A stretch of 64,000 nucleotides of DNA from Archilochus colubris (Eukaryota > Chordata > Aves > Apodiformes > Trochilidae), in the NCBI GenBank assembly GCA_023079485.1, contig CM041083.1:61323810-61387809 (forward strand), written 5' to 3'. Positions within the stretch are counted from its first letter, which is position 1; each line of letters starts with the position of its first letter. Made by a program: the position numbers and the translations under genes. This document shows positions 1-12,679 of the stretch, one piece after another. Below the pieces are notes generated by a model, which was not told the origin of the DNA, searched no databases, and saw only the letters and a program-made list of their open reading frames with translations.

Positions 1-1492
1 ATTTCATTCCCTTAATTTTCCATTCATATCATTGTTTCTTTGATATATGTTGTGTTCAGAACCCCCAACTGTTGTAAAAGACATAGCAGGTACCTGTTAT
101 AAGTGTTAAAACATTTTAATTTCTCAATGTTAAATTACCAAGGTAAATTTGGTATAAAAATAGTTGTGTAAAAGTAGATATGTGGTAGCACTAATATCCA
201 CAATTTTTCAATAAATAATCCATCATTTACTTCTGCTTGTTTGATTAATAAATAAAAGAAACCAAACTTCAAGCAGCAGTTTTAGACCACCTGTGAATTT
301 TGGCCAGTATATGGCAATATTTTTATTTTTAATACACTTTAGGAAATTAGTTCATAGCATCAGAGGTAAATAAATAATATTGACTGGATTATTTAGCCAA
401 CATATCTAGCTTCTCTTTTAGCAAAGTTCTTGTGAGATTTGCATATCTTTCTAAGGTTTTGCTACTGTCAAAATATACCACATATTTTAAAAAAAAAAAA
501 AACAAAAACCATTAATTATAATCACAAGCACTTAAGTGAAAATATTCAGCCTTGTAGAATTGTTTAGACAAGCAGACTACCTCTTGCTATCCAGCATTTT
601 ATGGATGTACACATTTATAACTTCCTATTACATATTTTTAAATGATTGATTGCTTTGGAAATCTCTGCCTCTAACATTTTATTTCTAAACATATTCTGTG
701 TACTCTTTCAGTGTGACCAATTATAGGCAACTAAACAATAGGAAAGAAAAAAAAAATAAAGAAGGCTCAGAGTTTAGATGAAAACTGTTTCCAGCACAGT
801 TGTAGTCTCTTGGGGATGCTAGTCATGGAGCTGTCAGGTATTTGTGGCCTCTTGCATTATCTCATGTAGATGGATGGAACTTGATTATTATTCAGTTTTC
901 CAACACCAGGCATTTCAGTGCTGCAGTTTTCTCATTTGTGAAGTGGGATATAAAAGGTTTGTAAGGACACAGACTTCTGTGATGGACATGATGTGTGATT
1001 ACTGTTTCTGAAGCACATGAAACATGAGTAAATAGCTTTGTTTGGCAAGATGGAACTGCTTAGATACCTTTTTTAAAATAAATGTTACCGTAACATTAGT
1101 CTCAGTAGATCTATCTCAAAACACTTGTAAGGGGGGGGATCCTACACAGGTAATCCTGCTTGCTGTTGGCCTCAGATATGGGAAGAAAATCTTCTGACTT
1201 CCTGATCCAACTAGAATGATCCCCACACCTGCAATTCTCCCAAAGACATTACAGCATTGTCTTTGTTTTAGTTTTCTCCATTTTTTTGCTAATGTGTAAG
1301 TGGAAGAAAAAAAAAAAAAAAAAAAAAAGGGCACATTACACCTTATTCTAAGTAAGGCAATAGTGGTTGCCTAGTGGAGCTGAGAAAGATTTGTCTAAAC
1401 AGCAGCCAACTTTGAGGCCACATTGTAAGTACTGTCTTATTCTTTAGTGTTCAAAGAGCTGTGCTATCAGGAAATGTTTTATCACCAGTAAT

Positions 1493-1931
1493 GTAGGTTG
1501 GTAGTGCTCTTGGAGAACAAACCCTATGAGGAGTATCTGAGGGAACTGTGGTTGTTAAGTCTGGAGAAAAGGAGGCTGAGGAGAGACCTTGTCCCTCCCT
1601 ACAACTATCTGAAAGGAGGCTGTAGTGAGGTGGAGGTTGGTCTCTTCTCCCTACTAAAAAGTAGCAGGACAAGAGGAAATGGATTGAGTTGCACCAGAGG
1701 AAGTTTAGATTAGATATTAGAAGGAACTTCTAAAATGAAAAGGTAATGAAGCACAGGAATAGGCTGCCCAGATGATCCAACCATCTGGATGATGGTTGAA
1801 TCATCATCCAAATAGGTGTTCAAAAGACATACAGATGTTGTGCTTAGGGACATGGTTTAAGTTCTAGACTTGATAGAGTTAAGGTGTGGTTGGACTTTGA
1901 GGTTTTTCCAATCAGAACGATTCTGTGATTA
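1493..1931 (+). mobile_element. CR1 LINE fragment, 5'-truncated, + orientation, inside the SYT10 intron
   Basis: The segment reads like the last part of CR1 ORF2 and the 3' UTR. The frame starts with [20 protein letters not shown] and continues through [13 protein letters not shown], both hallmarks of the CR1 reverse-transcriptase C-terminus. It is followed by the typical grouping 'gattagatattagaaggaac', 'aggctgccca', 'ggttggactttgaggtt' and the terminal octamer-like 'gattctgtgatt'. It has many small deletions and substitutions, including a local reshuffling of the GGATGATGG/ATCATCC area near 1770-1810. It is therefore an old, dead copy. Truncation of the 5' end is normal for CR1. Confidence 0.9.
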
Positions 1932-4900
1932 GGGGACTATGCTCTAAAATTACCCATCCTTATCAGAAAGGACTTAGCTTATTGCTGTTTCTGGAAAAAG
2001 TTTTGACATAATGCTAACATATGTGAAAGAATGAAGGCTTGTCAGCACAGAAATGTTTATCACCCACATAATGGGAACAGCCCCTTTAAAGCCAAGAATA
2101 GCTGGCACCTGTCATTTCTAATCAGGGCTGGTGATATAAAGAATTCACAAATCACCTGCTGAATAGATGAAAGAATGCTCTGGGTCAGTCTTCTCAGGAA
2201 ACATGTTGAGGTTTTTCATTTAGGTTTGGGATCACTTAGGGTCTCTGTGATAACTAGAAAAGACTTTTGAGAAAGGAAGGGTTTCTGTCCAGTTACAGAA
2301 AGGTTTCTATCATTATTGAATGTTTCTTTTCACTTGAAATGACACATTATTTTAATATTCTGCTTTGCTAGAGGTAAACTGCTACCTTGACTCTACCTTA
2401 AAAGTAAGAAAGATTAGATGAATGAAGAATATGGTTTCCTCAAGGGAATTAATATCTCTGATTCCAGGTGCTACTGCAGTAGCTATGCTAAGGTTCACAG
2501 CTTGACTGACCTGTTGTGCCTGAAGTTCTCTCTGAGTTTCTCACTGCAAATAGTCCCTCTGATGCTCAAGAAATGCATCCTGATATGGGAAGCCATATAC
2601 ATTTTAGTTTGTTTGCGTGCCTGTAGTTACTATGTTTAGTTCACAGAATTACCTCTGTTCTGAGCTATTCTGAAGCAGAACTGCTTCTTGCTGTCTGGCA
2701 AAATGAAACTACATCTCTGGTGCATAAGACAGATGGTTAAATACAGACAGAGTGAAAAAAAGAAGCACCCAGGATGCTTCCTGGGATGCTATTGAGAGCC
2801 TTCAGCCTGCTGGACCCAGCGTGCTGTCTCAGGGAGTTCTCTCTATGCAATCAGGACTGCAATCAGTGTCTGTGCATACCCTGAGCAATCAGGATGTCAA
2901 GCAGAAAACAAATGTTAGGCCTCCACAAGCAGAAGATGCAGTCATTATAGAGCAACAGGCCCCACTGCTTCTGTTCTGTCTTCCACAAGATGCAAGAACC
3001 TCGTTAATTCATTTCCCAGGACAACAGCCCAGACAGTAAGTGGTGCTGGGAGGAAGAAAAAAACCAGCTGGATTTGCTATGCAAAGAACAATGTGAGAGA
3101 AATATAAACATTAGCTGCAGGGAAAAAGTTTCTGAACTCAAATGGCCTTGAGAGGTGGTAGAATAAACTCTCCAGTTGAAGCTTCATGTAACTTTTGACA
3201 GTTTCTGTGAGAGCATAAATACTATCAAAATCTAAATGCACAGATGATAAAACAGATTGGTTCTGTACTGCTCTTTCCTACCATTCTGTTGACTTCTAAA
3301 CTACGCATTAAAACTAGAAATGCCTCAGTAGATTCTTAGCTAAGTGCCAGAGGGACAAGTTTTCCTCTTTTTTCCATCCAACCCCCAAAATGTATCATTA
3401 TGCTTTATTTTATCCCTGATTATTGAAGCCTAAGTTCAGTATTTATTATTGGGAAATGGGAATATCATGTGTTTCTAAACAGAGCAAAAAATGAGAAATC
3501 TGTCCTTTGGAGGAATAATCTTCTTGCAGTATGCAAGGAATCCAAAGCTCTAATTCTAGCATTGTGTTTTCAGAATATCTGGGTTCTGTACAGAAAAGTA
3601 ATTTACAGTGTAACTAAAGAAAGCTTCTAGAAGTCTAGGGATGTAAATGTTTGAATAGCTTATTTGATATCTAAAAAATTACTATTAGCTCGTAGAGATG
3701 CTTACTCAAAATACATCATGAAAAGGAAAAGAAAAAATTTATGGATAATTTGCTTAGGAGTCAAGTACAAAATAAATACATGCCACCCTTAGTAATTTTT
3801 ATATTGTACTCTCATGCAATTTTTAAAACATCATTTAAATTACAATTAATAGGAAAGTAGTTCAGGATATTAAAATTGAAATTACTAGTTACTATGGTTT
3901 ATTAAAATCTTAATGATATTGAAGGTAACAAGAAGGAAGTTTTTGAGATAATTTAATTTCTAATACAGTATTAATTATGCAAAACCACTTTATTTTTACC
4001 ATGAGAATAATGACACACTAGTAGCAATGAAAGTCTGTAAATTTTTTAGTTCCAGTGATTTTACATAGTTCATTATAAGAATCCATAATGAGTTGTACTT
4101 CTAAGACTTTGAACTGCAGAACTTGAAAAACTAGAGGAAAGAAACAAACATAAAAAATAAAAAGCTTAGTGTTCATTTTTTATTAAAAAAAATGCAAAAA
4201 TGACACCTAACTTGACATATCAGCTCCCCCCCAAGTTTTCACTCCTTCTATGTAGGAAACCAGTCAAGATCTAGGTGTATAGGGAGAGATAATCATGAAA
4301 TTTCTAACACTGCTTGTAAAGAAATTTTCCAATTCAGTTCACAGCTATGAGTAGTGATATATTAGGAAAACACCCAAAACATGGAAGGATCTCTATTGGA
4401 GCTCCCTCATCAAGTCTGTGGATGTTGCTAACTAAAACTTGTCCCTTCTATTGAATTTAGTGGAAAGAGCTGGGAAAATTAATTGAAATAAGAGACAGCA
4501 AGGCTTTCTCCAGCAGTAATGATTCTAAAAACTTTTTTCAGTCTTAAGTGATGCTCCCCTACAAGGGCTACAAGCTTCTTCTCACATCTCTCTCTTATAA
4601 ATATTGCACCAACTCTGTAGAAATGCTCCTACTTCAACAAGTGTAAGCATGAAAAATAAGAACACTGGGGTCCATTGGTTCTAATAACAAAAAGAACAGA
4701 ATAAGGGCTTTTTTTCATCTGACTTCATCATTCACCAACCCCTGCCCTGATTTCCCAAGAGCCCATAAAGCACAGAACGCACACAGATCCTTAGTAAACT
4801 AATGGGAAAAAATATTAGCACATCTATTCAGTTGTGGCTGCTTGTGAGGGATGAAAATTGTTCTATTTGTAGAATCTATATATTATGTAGTTAAAAGGCA

Positions 4901-7900
4901 CAAGTTCATCCGGATAGCTGACAAATGCATTTGAGGCCACTGTTGTTGGGTTTTTTGTTATTTTTGTTCTAGCATCACCATGCCTGAAAATGGAGTGGAT
5001 AGTGAGGTAAACTGGGAGCCATACAAATAAATGAAGCTGGTGTAGTGCTTACCATGGTTCTAGCTCCTCGCTCTGCATGATGACAGAAATAAATGAAGAA
5101 AAGATATGCAATACCAATAGATGCTTCCATTTGCATTAGAACAGCTCTGCATATTGCTGTTCTTTCTTCACCCATTATTGGAACTCCATGTGGGGTAATT
5201 GTTAGAAGCATCTGTAAAGCTAAAGCTAGCTGTTAATTGAAATTTAAGTTTAATTTAAGAACAAAAACTCAAAATAGGCCTAGAACAGAGATAAAATTTC
5301 ATGGGAGTTACTAATTAACGTGCTATTCTAGAGGACTATATGGCACATGTAAGACCATCTGAAGCACAGTTAAAAAGTTGCATGAATGCCAACCACTGGG
5401 TCCAGGCTTTTGTCTTCTGAGTTGTGCTTTCAGTGAGGTGGGCTGAAGTACAGACATGATTGTTGAGTGCAGTCTGTGCCTTGGCTCCCTCAGATTTACT
5501 TGTCTTGAACCGTTCCTGTCAGATCACTTGTGTGAACTTAATTATCTAGTCTATTATAAAGCAAAAAAACTATTAATTTTCTAGAGCACTGGGATTCTGA
5601 AGTAATTTAAATCCTATTTTAAAATCTCAATTAAATTCAACAATACTTAAGGATCTAGGGCATTTTAAAATGTTACTCGTGATAATCAGTGCCGTATACA
5701 AAGACTGTCGTGAGAAGTTTAAAGTCTGAGCCTTACTTTGTTCATTGTCTAGGGCTTAACCTGTGTTTTCCGCTCCAAATTCATGAATATGAATATGTAT
5801 TACTCAATTTCATGAAAAAAGTGTGTGTGAAGGGCAAAATGTAGGTATTCTAGACATTTTACCCAACACCCAGTCTCTGAAACTGTCATATATATATATA
5901 TGTATATACGCATAATTATATTATTAATCTTTCAAAAGAACACGTAGCCATTTTTAAGTTGTCTTTACCAGGTATGATTGACTTCCAAAGAATCTTTATT
6001 TTTATGATGAATTTTAATATCTTAATCCCATGACTTCCAGAAGTCTGAACAAAATGTACTTTGTTCACCTCAGTATAAAGAGCAATCACCAATCCTGACA
6101 GATACTCACAGTAGAAACTTAAGTACTTGAATGTATTTTACTTGAGTAAAAGTAGTAGGACTTTATGTTCCTTACTAACCAAAAAGAGACTGTCTACCAA
6201 AGAGCAGATATCTCAGCTAGTACCAAATTAAATTAAACAGAAAAAATCATTGTGCTTGTGTCAAAGGATTCTGAAAGAACTTGGATTTGAACTTGATCTG
6301 AGAACTATGGGAGCTTCTAGTCATTGGTGGCAACCTATGACATCCAGTTCTCTCCACCAGGAGAAGAGTTAAATAGTGTCTACAGACCAGTGCAGGGTAA
6401 CTACTAATTATATTTCTAACCTTTTGATCTAATGATGTGTGACTCATAAGTATCTTTGATATAGAAGAGCTTTTATTTGAAGTAATGTAATTTACTGCAG
6501 AATTTATCTATTGAAATAGTGCATAAAGAAACATGAGTGTTGTTCTGCAAAATGAAAAGCAGACATTTCAAGCCATAATTTTTTTGCAGTTAAAGGTCAT
6601 ACATATCAGAAAATGCATGCATAAACAGTGGAGTAGTAGAGAGCTTTTTTCCCAATCCTAAAACTATCTCTTACCACTTCAAACTGAGTAGGCAGTTCAC
6701 AGGTTACAGAACTCTAGAAACTCCAGTACATCTGCCCTTTGGACAGCCTGCTGTGCAGAATGAAAAAATTCCCCACATTTGCTGTTCATGCATCTTACTT
6801 ATTGTATGGTCAAATACCAGGTTTGATTGCAGGGGATCTTCCAAGCTCTTTTTAAATATAACTTCAGTACATGGTATTCAGATCAGAAAGAAAAAAAGAC
6901 TGATCATAAGCATCAAATGATTTGTTAAGCACTGATGCTTTTCTCAACTCTTCAGAGAAGTAGGGTAGAGTAGCCACTATATGGAGCAATGTTTCTTTTG
7001 AAGTATTTTAAGTCATGGTAAATAGTCTTGTCTGCCTGTACTTTTGCTTAGCATTTGAGCTCACACAAACCTTTGAGTGTCTATCCAATATCTCTTCAAA
7101 AAGAGGGAAGAGGATACTCAAGTCCATACTCCCATCTTGAAAAAAAATTAATTTTTCTCTTTTCACATACACAAGTCATCTCTCTGAAGAAGGAAGAATT
7201 ACTCAGCTTCTATGAGCTGCCCACTGAGCTGTTTGATCTAATCTTCATTGTCTCTCTCAACACAGACCTTAACTTTGAAGCACTGGATGAGGAGGAACTA
7301 TGTTTCCTTTTCAAACAAAAAAAAAGTGAGATCTCTCACATGTGGATATGAGGAACTCTAATCAGACTCTTCAATTCATAAAGTAGTGCCAGCTACAGAA
7401 GCTGTGCTTAAAGCACATTTCAGATATGACAAAAACTGTAAAATATAACAGAGTAATTGCCAGTTTAATAAATGAGTAAAAAGAGTGAAAATTACATTTC
7501 ATTTGTGATTTATTTATATTTCTAAAATAGAAAAGTGAGTTTGTTAGTGTACTCTGTGACACAAAACTCTGTGCTTATTGGGGTTGTGCTAAGGAGAAGT
7601 TGTATTTCTACTATGTGTACAGAATGAGCTAAATCATTTTGAAATCCTGAGAAATCTGAAATCCTGACAAGCATGAAATTTGTGTGAAGTGCATGTTCAC
7701 ATGCTTGTCAATCTGTTAATTCTAAGAACAGAATCCCTGCAAAAGGACTGAACATATGAATTAACCAGCCTACACAAAAATCAGTGCTTTATTAACAGTG
7801 CAACAGAGATTTTAAAGCTATTATAAAACCACATTCTTAAATCTAGAGTCTGCAATGCACAAAACCAGAAAAAACAGAACACAACACAAACCCCCTGAAG

Positions 7901-9191
7901 CTTGTAAGTAAGTCCCTCTTTACTCAAGAAAGATCAGAAGTACCTATTTCAATTTAGACAGAACATTGACCCAAAGGAAGTCAATAAAACTGCTCATATA
8001 AGCAGCTGAAAAAATGTGAACAAGAAGCCCTCATCTGTCTCATAACTGTAAGTGATGTATTTATCATCTACACTGCAATCATTACTTTAGTATGCATCAT
8101 TTGAAAATATATCATGCTTGTCTTCTGATGCTAGAACAACTGTACCATAAATCCAGCAGTTCCCCAATACATACAAACTCATGGAATAGCTGGAGGTTTG
8201 ACAGATAAAAATTGAAGCTGAGATATTAAAAATAACCTTTTAGTATTTGTCAGTATTAAGAGTCAAAGAAACCCCTTTGGTATCACATGTTCATGCCTTG
8301 CAGAAGTGACTCCCTTTTGTGCTCCTTGCATGGTCATATTTAAAAATCCTAACTTGTTTTTAATTTACAGTTTTCTTTGGGCTTTATTTGCAGCATTTTT
8401 AAAATCTTAGAACAACAGGATTAGGAATTTGGAATATAAGTAACATCTCAATAACTAAACTTTAATGATGTTAGGATAATTATGTAACTTTGAGGGAAAA
8501 AAATAAATTGATGGAACCTCTCTTAATTTAGATTAAATTTCTTAAGTGTTGTAGTATCTGAACTGTATAGCAACATCCCACTGCAAAAATTCAGCGTACA
8601 GTGTCTCAACATAGAAACTATCTTGGGAGGATTATTAAGATGAACCTTATCCATCTTTCCAAGTAAATTTTCTTTCAGAAAGTTGTCCTTGAGTCAGGAC
8701 TCCTTTATTTTGCTTTTTTTCTAAAACAGAACAGCCCCTCAAAAAGCAGTAAGAGAAATAAAGCTACCAGCTTTTACAAGCCCATTCATCTTTTCAAAGC
8801 ACTTAGACTGTAGAAACTTTTTGCATGTACACATGTGCAGAGACAAATCTCTTACATAAATTCTAGTGGCTAAAAGGCATGAAAATTTATGTGATCTAAG
8901 TATTTCCCCAGTATTTCCTTCTACTGGGGAGCATAGATTCTGAGTATTTTCAACATCAGAACTTGACTTTCTACTTTCAACACTTTGTTGTTTGTGGGAG
9001 TTCAACAAAAACATATCAGTAGTCCAAGAAAGTTCTGGTTCTGCTTTTGCTTCAGTTTTTTGGTTTAGTAATTCTTGTCACTATAATCTTATCCTGTTGG
9101 TAGTCATTCTCAATTTTATAGAAATTATTTCTGGAAATTGTTTATGAACTTTTCAAAAGCATCTGAGGCAGCAAAGAAGTCTCTCCATGTT

Positions 9192-9233
9192 AAAAAAAAA
9201 CAAACCCAAAAAACAAACAAACAAACAAACCCC
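9192..9233. repeat. CAAA/AAAC simple repeat
   Basis: An A-run followed by about four perfect CAAA units and CAAACCC-type variants. It lies in the SYT10 intron about 75 bp before the C2B exon. Confidence 0.85.
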
Positions 9234-9308
9234 AAACCTAAATTTGTAGATTAACTGAACTGAATTGTTAATCTGGTTAGATTTCTAACAATTGCTTTTC
9301 TTTTCTAG

Positions 9309-9429
9309 GAAAGCATAGATTTGGGTGAGATCATGTTTTCCCTTTGTTATTTGCCTACTGCTGGGAGAATGACATTAACAGTCATCAAATGCAGGAATCT
9401 GAAAGCAATGGATATAACTGGTGCATCAG
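9309..9429 (+). CDS. SYT10: Synaptotagmin-10, coding exon 1 of 4 in the window (start of C2B domain)
   Basis: SYT10 is a vesicle-membrane calcium sensor. Its two cytoplasmic C2 domains bind Ca2+ and acidic phospholipids to drive regulated exocytosis; in mammals it is linked to IGF-1 secretion in olfactory bulb neurons. This 121-nt exon lies between acceptor TTTTCTAG and donor GTGAAT. Its translation opens with [20 protein letters not shown], the start of the C2B beta-sandwich, and continues to the loop KAMDITGAS, whose aspartate is one of the Ca2+ ligands. The exon ends one base into a codon (phase 1), and the next exon completes it as aspartate. It is the 5'-most recognisable exon here; the transmembrane region, linker and C2A domain are outside the window. 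The family call (SYT3/6/9/10) is certain; SYT10 rests on the C-terminal exon. Confidence 0.95.
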
Positions 9430-9744
9430 GTGAATTTGCTTTCTTTTTTTTATATGTGAACCTTGTGTGTGTGTATTAAGCACGACTGTGAAATGGAAGT
9501 AACAGGACAATGGGTATAGAACCTGTTGAGGTCCACTGACCATCACTGGCCTAGCAGTCAGTCTGTCTGTTCATAGACCTTTCTGTTGCCTTGACTGTAT
9601 GTTGAAAGCAGTGTTTGCTAAGGTTACTAAGGTCTATAGTTTTTTGTCTTATCAATATGACATCCCTGAAAAAAAAAAAAAATTGCATTTAGACTACACA
9701 TTTGAATGAGCCCAAATGCCCACAGCTGGCTCTCTGTTACTCAG

Positions 9745-9916
9745 ATCCGTATGTCAAAGTGTCACTGATGTGTGAGGGTCGAAGACTGAAAAAGAGGAAA
9801 ACAACCACAAAGAAGAACACACTCAACCCCATTTATAACGAGGCCATCATCTTTGATATCCCTCCAGAGAATGTGGACCAGGTCAGCCTTTCCATTGCAG
9901 TGATGGATTATGATCG
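9745..9916 (+). CDS. SYT10: Synaptotagmin-10, coding exon 2 of 4 in the window (core of C2B domain)
   Basis: This 172-nt exon begins after acceptor CTCAG (9740-9744) and ends at donor GTAAGC. It completes the aspartate codon split by the upstream intron, giving the C2B Ca2+-loop motif SDPYVKV. Next comes the polybasic strand ([14 protein letters not shown]), known in synaptotagmins to bind PIP2, SNAREs and AP-2, then the [16 protein letters not shown] core typical of C2 domains. The end, AVMDYDR, supplies further acidic Ca2+ ligands. The reading frame runs open upstream into the intron from 9702, but the intron is needed to join in frame with the previous exon, and the AG at 9744 fits the protein exactly. 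The exon ends at phase 2 inside the arginine codon. All expected acidic Ca2+-ligand residues of the loops I can inspect are present, so this looks like a functional gene. Confidence 0.96.
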
Positions 9917-11382
9917 GTAAGCACAGTTTGCTTTCTGAATGTTAAATCTTCAGGGAGAGGTTACCTTATCATTGCAAGCTTGCTACCTCCCTGACCTTTC
10001 AAGTCAATTCAGTGTCACAAAAGATAAAGCCTTTGGGTCTTTTCCTGAAGATGTTTAGGGCTTCTGTGCCTTTTAGAGCTCAGGTCACTTTATCTGCTTC
10101 ATAAATAACTGATGAGGAAGAAACATGGCTTAATCTTCTTTTGAGCCACTGGAACTGGCATACATTTCTGTCTCCATCTGGTGGCTGGATTATGTAAAAG
10201 CTTTACAAATCAGGTATGTCTCAGTCTTAAAAAAAAGTCCCTCACACCCCTAATTTCTATTGAAATCCCAGGTATTCAAAATCAAAGAATATTTGCTTGA
10301 CTGAAAAAGAATTAGATTCTAATTACCTCATTGAATTAAGTCGTAATTAATCCTCTGGTTGACTCAATAAAGAAGCTTTGTAACCTTGGGGTTCGGCACT
10401 CACTGATGACACATCTGAGCTTCAATTATCTATGTCCTCACTGAGAACTGACAGGAAGAGACTCCTGCTTAGAGTAGCTCAAGGACTGCAGGTTAAACTA
10501 GACAGTGACTGACAGAATCATGCCTGTGCCAAGTCTGAATCATTCAAGTGCTATTAGTAGTGAGCTCTTGAGACTGCAGGGTAAATAAGCAGTGAAAGTC
10601 CAGTTGAGTAATATAAGACTTCAGATTATTTTTCTTCTCCATCAGATTTCTGGTCATTCTCCAAATTCTGACAGGAAGACTTTCTCAGTCAGATGTGAAA
10701 GGGGGACTGTGGTGCCATTAGGGGAGAAGAGCACAGCAGCCTGCACATTTTCAGTCCTTTTCAGTTACTCCTTTCACAGCATTTGATAACAGGAAGTTAG
10801 GAAATACTGTTGTAAAGATGCAATGTACAGAAAATTACTTTCTGGAGTCCCAACTCTGTGGTGCTGCCAGGAATATGAAGTATTATGGTATAACCTATGA
10901 CAGCTTTATCCTTCGTGTTCATATTTTTGGCTGAAGTTCCAATGACCATGAGATTTAGAGCTGGGAAATATAGTTCGAAATGACATCTGAAGCATTTGCA
11001 TCAGGAAAAGTACTCCCTACTACCTTCCTTCACCTTTCTGTCCCACAGAATCTAAAGATGCTTTTCTAACACATCTTTTGGTTTATTACAGTTCTTTTCT
11101 GTTCTTGTACTGTTTGGGTCACAACCTTTTAATGGCAAGGTTAATGTTTTTATTGCCATTTTTATAGCTGCTAGAAGCACCGTGGTAGTGGCTGGAGGTT
11201 TTTGATGCTACTGTTACAGACCTTAATATTGCTATCCTACCACTAAAACTAATATCTCTAATAAATAATGGGAAGAGTTTGGGCATGTATTCTATGCTGC
11301 ACTAAACCAGTAAAGTGCATTATACATCAAACATTATTAAAACTATTTTTATTAATAAGAAATCTGCCTCTGCAATTCTCAG

Positions 11383-11512
11383 AGTCGGGCACAATGAGGT
11401 CATTGGGGTGTGTCGGACAGGAATTGATGCTGAAGGGCTTGGAAGAGATCATTGGAATGAAATGTTGGCTTACCCACGTAAACCAATAACTCACTGGCAT
11501 CCACTACTAGAG
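11383..11512 (+). CDS. SYT10: Synaptotagmin-10, coding exon 3 of 4 in the window (end of C2B domain)
   Basis: This 130-nt exon follows acceptor TTCTCAG (ending 11382) and precedes donor GTAAGA. Its first base completes the arginine codon of MDYDR; it then reads [13 protein letters not shown], then [19 protein letters not shown], and ends ITHWHPLLE in phase 0. The tryptophan-histidine motif near the end (WHPLL) is the conserved C2B C-terminal WHXL signature of synaptotagmins, associated with vesicle docking and neurexin binding. The flanking introns are 1,466 bp and 1,095 bp. No frameshift or stop interrupts the exon. Confidence 0.96.
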
Positions 11513-12607
11513 GTAAGAAGCAGCAAAATTCTCTTCATTATTGTGAACTTTTTTTTCTCTCTCACACTTACATGCTTTTGAGAATCATGAAAATCGGTGC
11601 AGCATCTAGGGAGAAGCTAGAAGATCCTTAGCACAACCTATATCTACTTGCACCTGGTTCCTGATTATCTAAATGTACTACTTGAAAAGTTTCCATGATG
11701 TGCAGACAGAACTGTACCATTAAACAATTAAGATGTTTGAAATTTCCAGAGATTATGGTAAGGAGCTTACATCCACTTAGAAAAGATTCCAAGTAATTCA
11801 AAAGCAGTCATTTTTTATTAAAAAATCTTTAGCATGATCAGTTATGTTGTTAAAACATTGATATAAAACTGGCTTGCTTGTTAGGCTAAGTTGAGGCAAC
11901 ACACCAACAGCTGCCTCCAGAGTTACTCCGACACTTATTGCAATCTTATTGAAATGAGTAGGTGATTATATTATAGGTGATATACCTATATTATATAGAT
12001 GATACAAGTCCCTGGCCTTAGAATCCCTCTTCAGCCTGCTGTGGCCACGTGTTCTGGGTTTTCTATATACAAAATACTCACAGATTGGGGTTCAAAGAGA
12101 TTCATATTGAAGCCTCAAGAAGCAGCAGGCCCTGCTTTGGAACAGAAGTCACATTGTTCAGCCCTCTCCAAATGAAATCTCTGTATAAAAATGAGTTGTT
12201 GTCTGAGGCATCATGGGTCATATGTTTTTCCTGCTGTGTAGGACTTGTTTGCACAGCTTCTCCAGTGACAGGTAGGAAAGGCTTCAGTAAAACACCTAAA
12301 GCATGAGGACAGAGAAACTGAGTCAGTGCAGCAGAGAAAGCTCCTTTCAGAGGTGCATGGCTGACTCTGGATTATGTACCACCACTGCCTGGTGAAATAA
12401 AGTCACTCCTGTGGAACAAATCAGAGGCATTTATAGGAGCTCACTTTAGGAATTCTCTTTCCATTATTAGTTTGTCAAGAGACTTAGATCCAGAAGGGGT
12501 CTAGATGTGATTTGGGTTCCTTTTTTGAAAGAGTCTCATCAACTGAAATGAGTTCAGATGCATGTCCAGAAATGATGAAATTTATAAAACTAACACTTTT
12601 CTTGCAG

Positions 12608-12679
12608 TTACCTGGCCGAGCGACCAGTTTTGACAGCCAGGGATCTTGTTCATCACCAAAACCACCACTTACACCCTAG
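12608..12679 (+). CDS. SYT10: Synaptotagmin-10, terminal coding exon with stop
   Basis: After acceptor CTTGCAG (ending 12607) this exon encodes 23 residues, LPGRATSFDSQGSC followed by a proline- and serine-rich end, and stops at TAG 12677-12679. This tail is what separates SYT10 from its relatives SYT3, SYT6 and SYT9: from memory, mammalian SYT10 ends almost identically (LPGRATSFDSQGSC plus SPKPP), whereas the others differ after the WHPL motif. The tail carries several serine and threonine residues that could be phosphorylated; that is inference. The four exons together encode 164 residues, about the last third of a protein that is about 520 residues in mammals. Confidence 0.93.
   Translation, partial: LPGRATSFDSQGSCSSPKPPLTP

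Larger units (their letters stand above)
1..9308 (+). other. SYT10: Intron of SYT10 upstream of the first C2B exon
   Basis: This 9.3-kb stretch ends in a pyrimidine-rich splice acceptor (TTTTCTAG, last base 9308) directly before the C2B exon. I looked for the preceding C2A-domain exons, with hallmarks such as a second SDPYVK-type motif or the C2A-C2B linker, and saw none, so the whole stretch is best read as intron. It holds one degraded CR1 fragment (1493-1931), a 22-A run at 1307-1328, a short TA repeat near 5888-5907 and a CAAA-type simple repeat at 9192-9233. Otherwise it is unremarkable AT-rich sequence. One minus-strand splice-bounded reading frame near 5 kb is listed under findings. 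Confidence 0.8.

Noticed and set aside
1307..1328. Long A-runs (also 14433-14451, 25236-25251 and the T-runs at 50714, 51139 and 56986) as tails of retroposed genes
   Set aside because: No cDNA-like sequence or target duplication next to them. They are simple homopolymers.
2752..3039. 95-codon plus-strand open frame in the SYT10 intron
   Set aside because: No recognisable domain, no convincing splice sites around it, and its composition is like the flanking intron.
7055..7351. 98-codon plus-strand open frame
   Set aside because: It does not match any synaptotagmin exon, lacks exon-like boundaries and looks like chance.
9702..9744. Extension of the second C2B exon upstream to ATG 9702
   Set aside because: The frame is open, but the family alignment and the CTCAG acceptor at 9740-9744 place the exon start at 9745.
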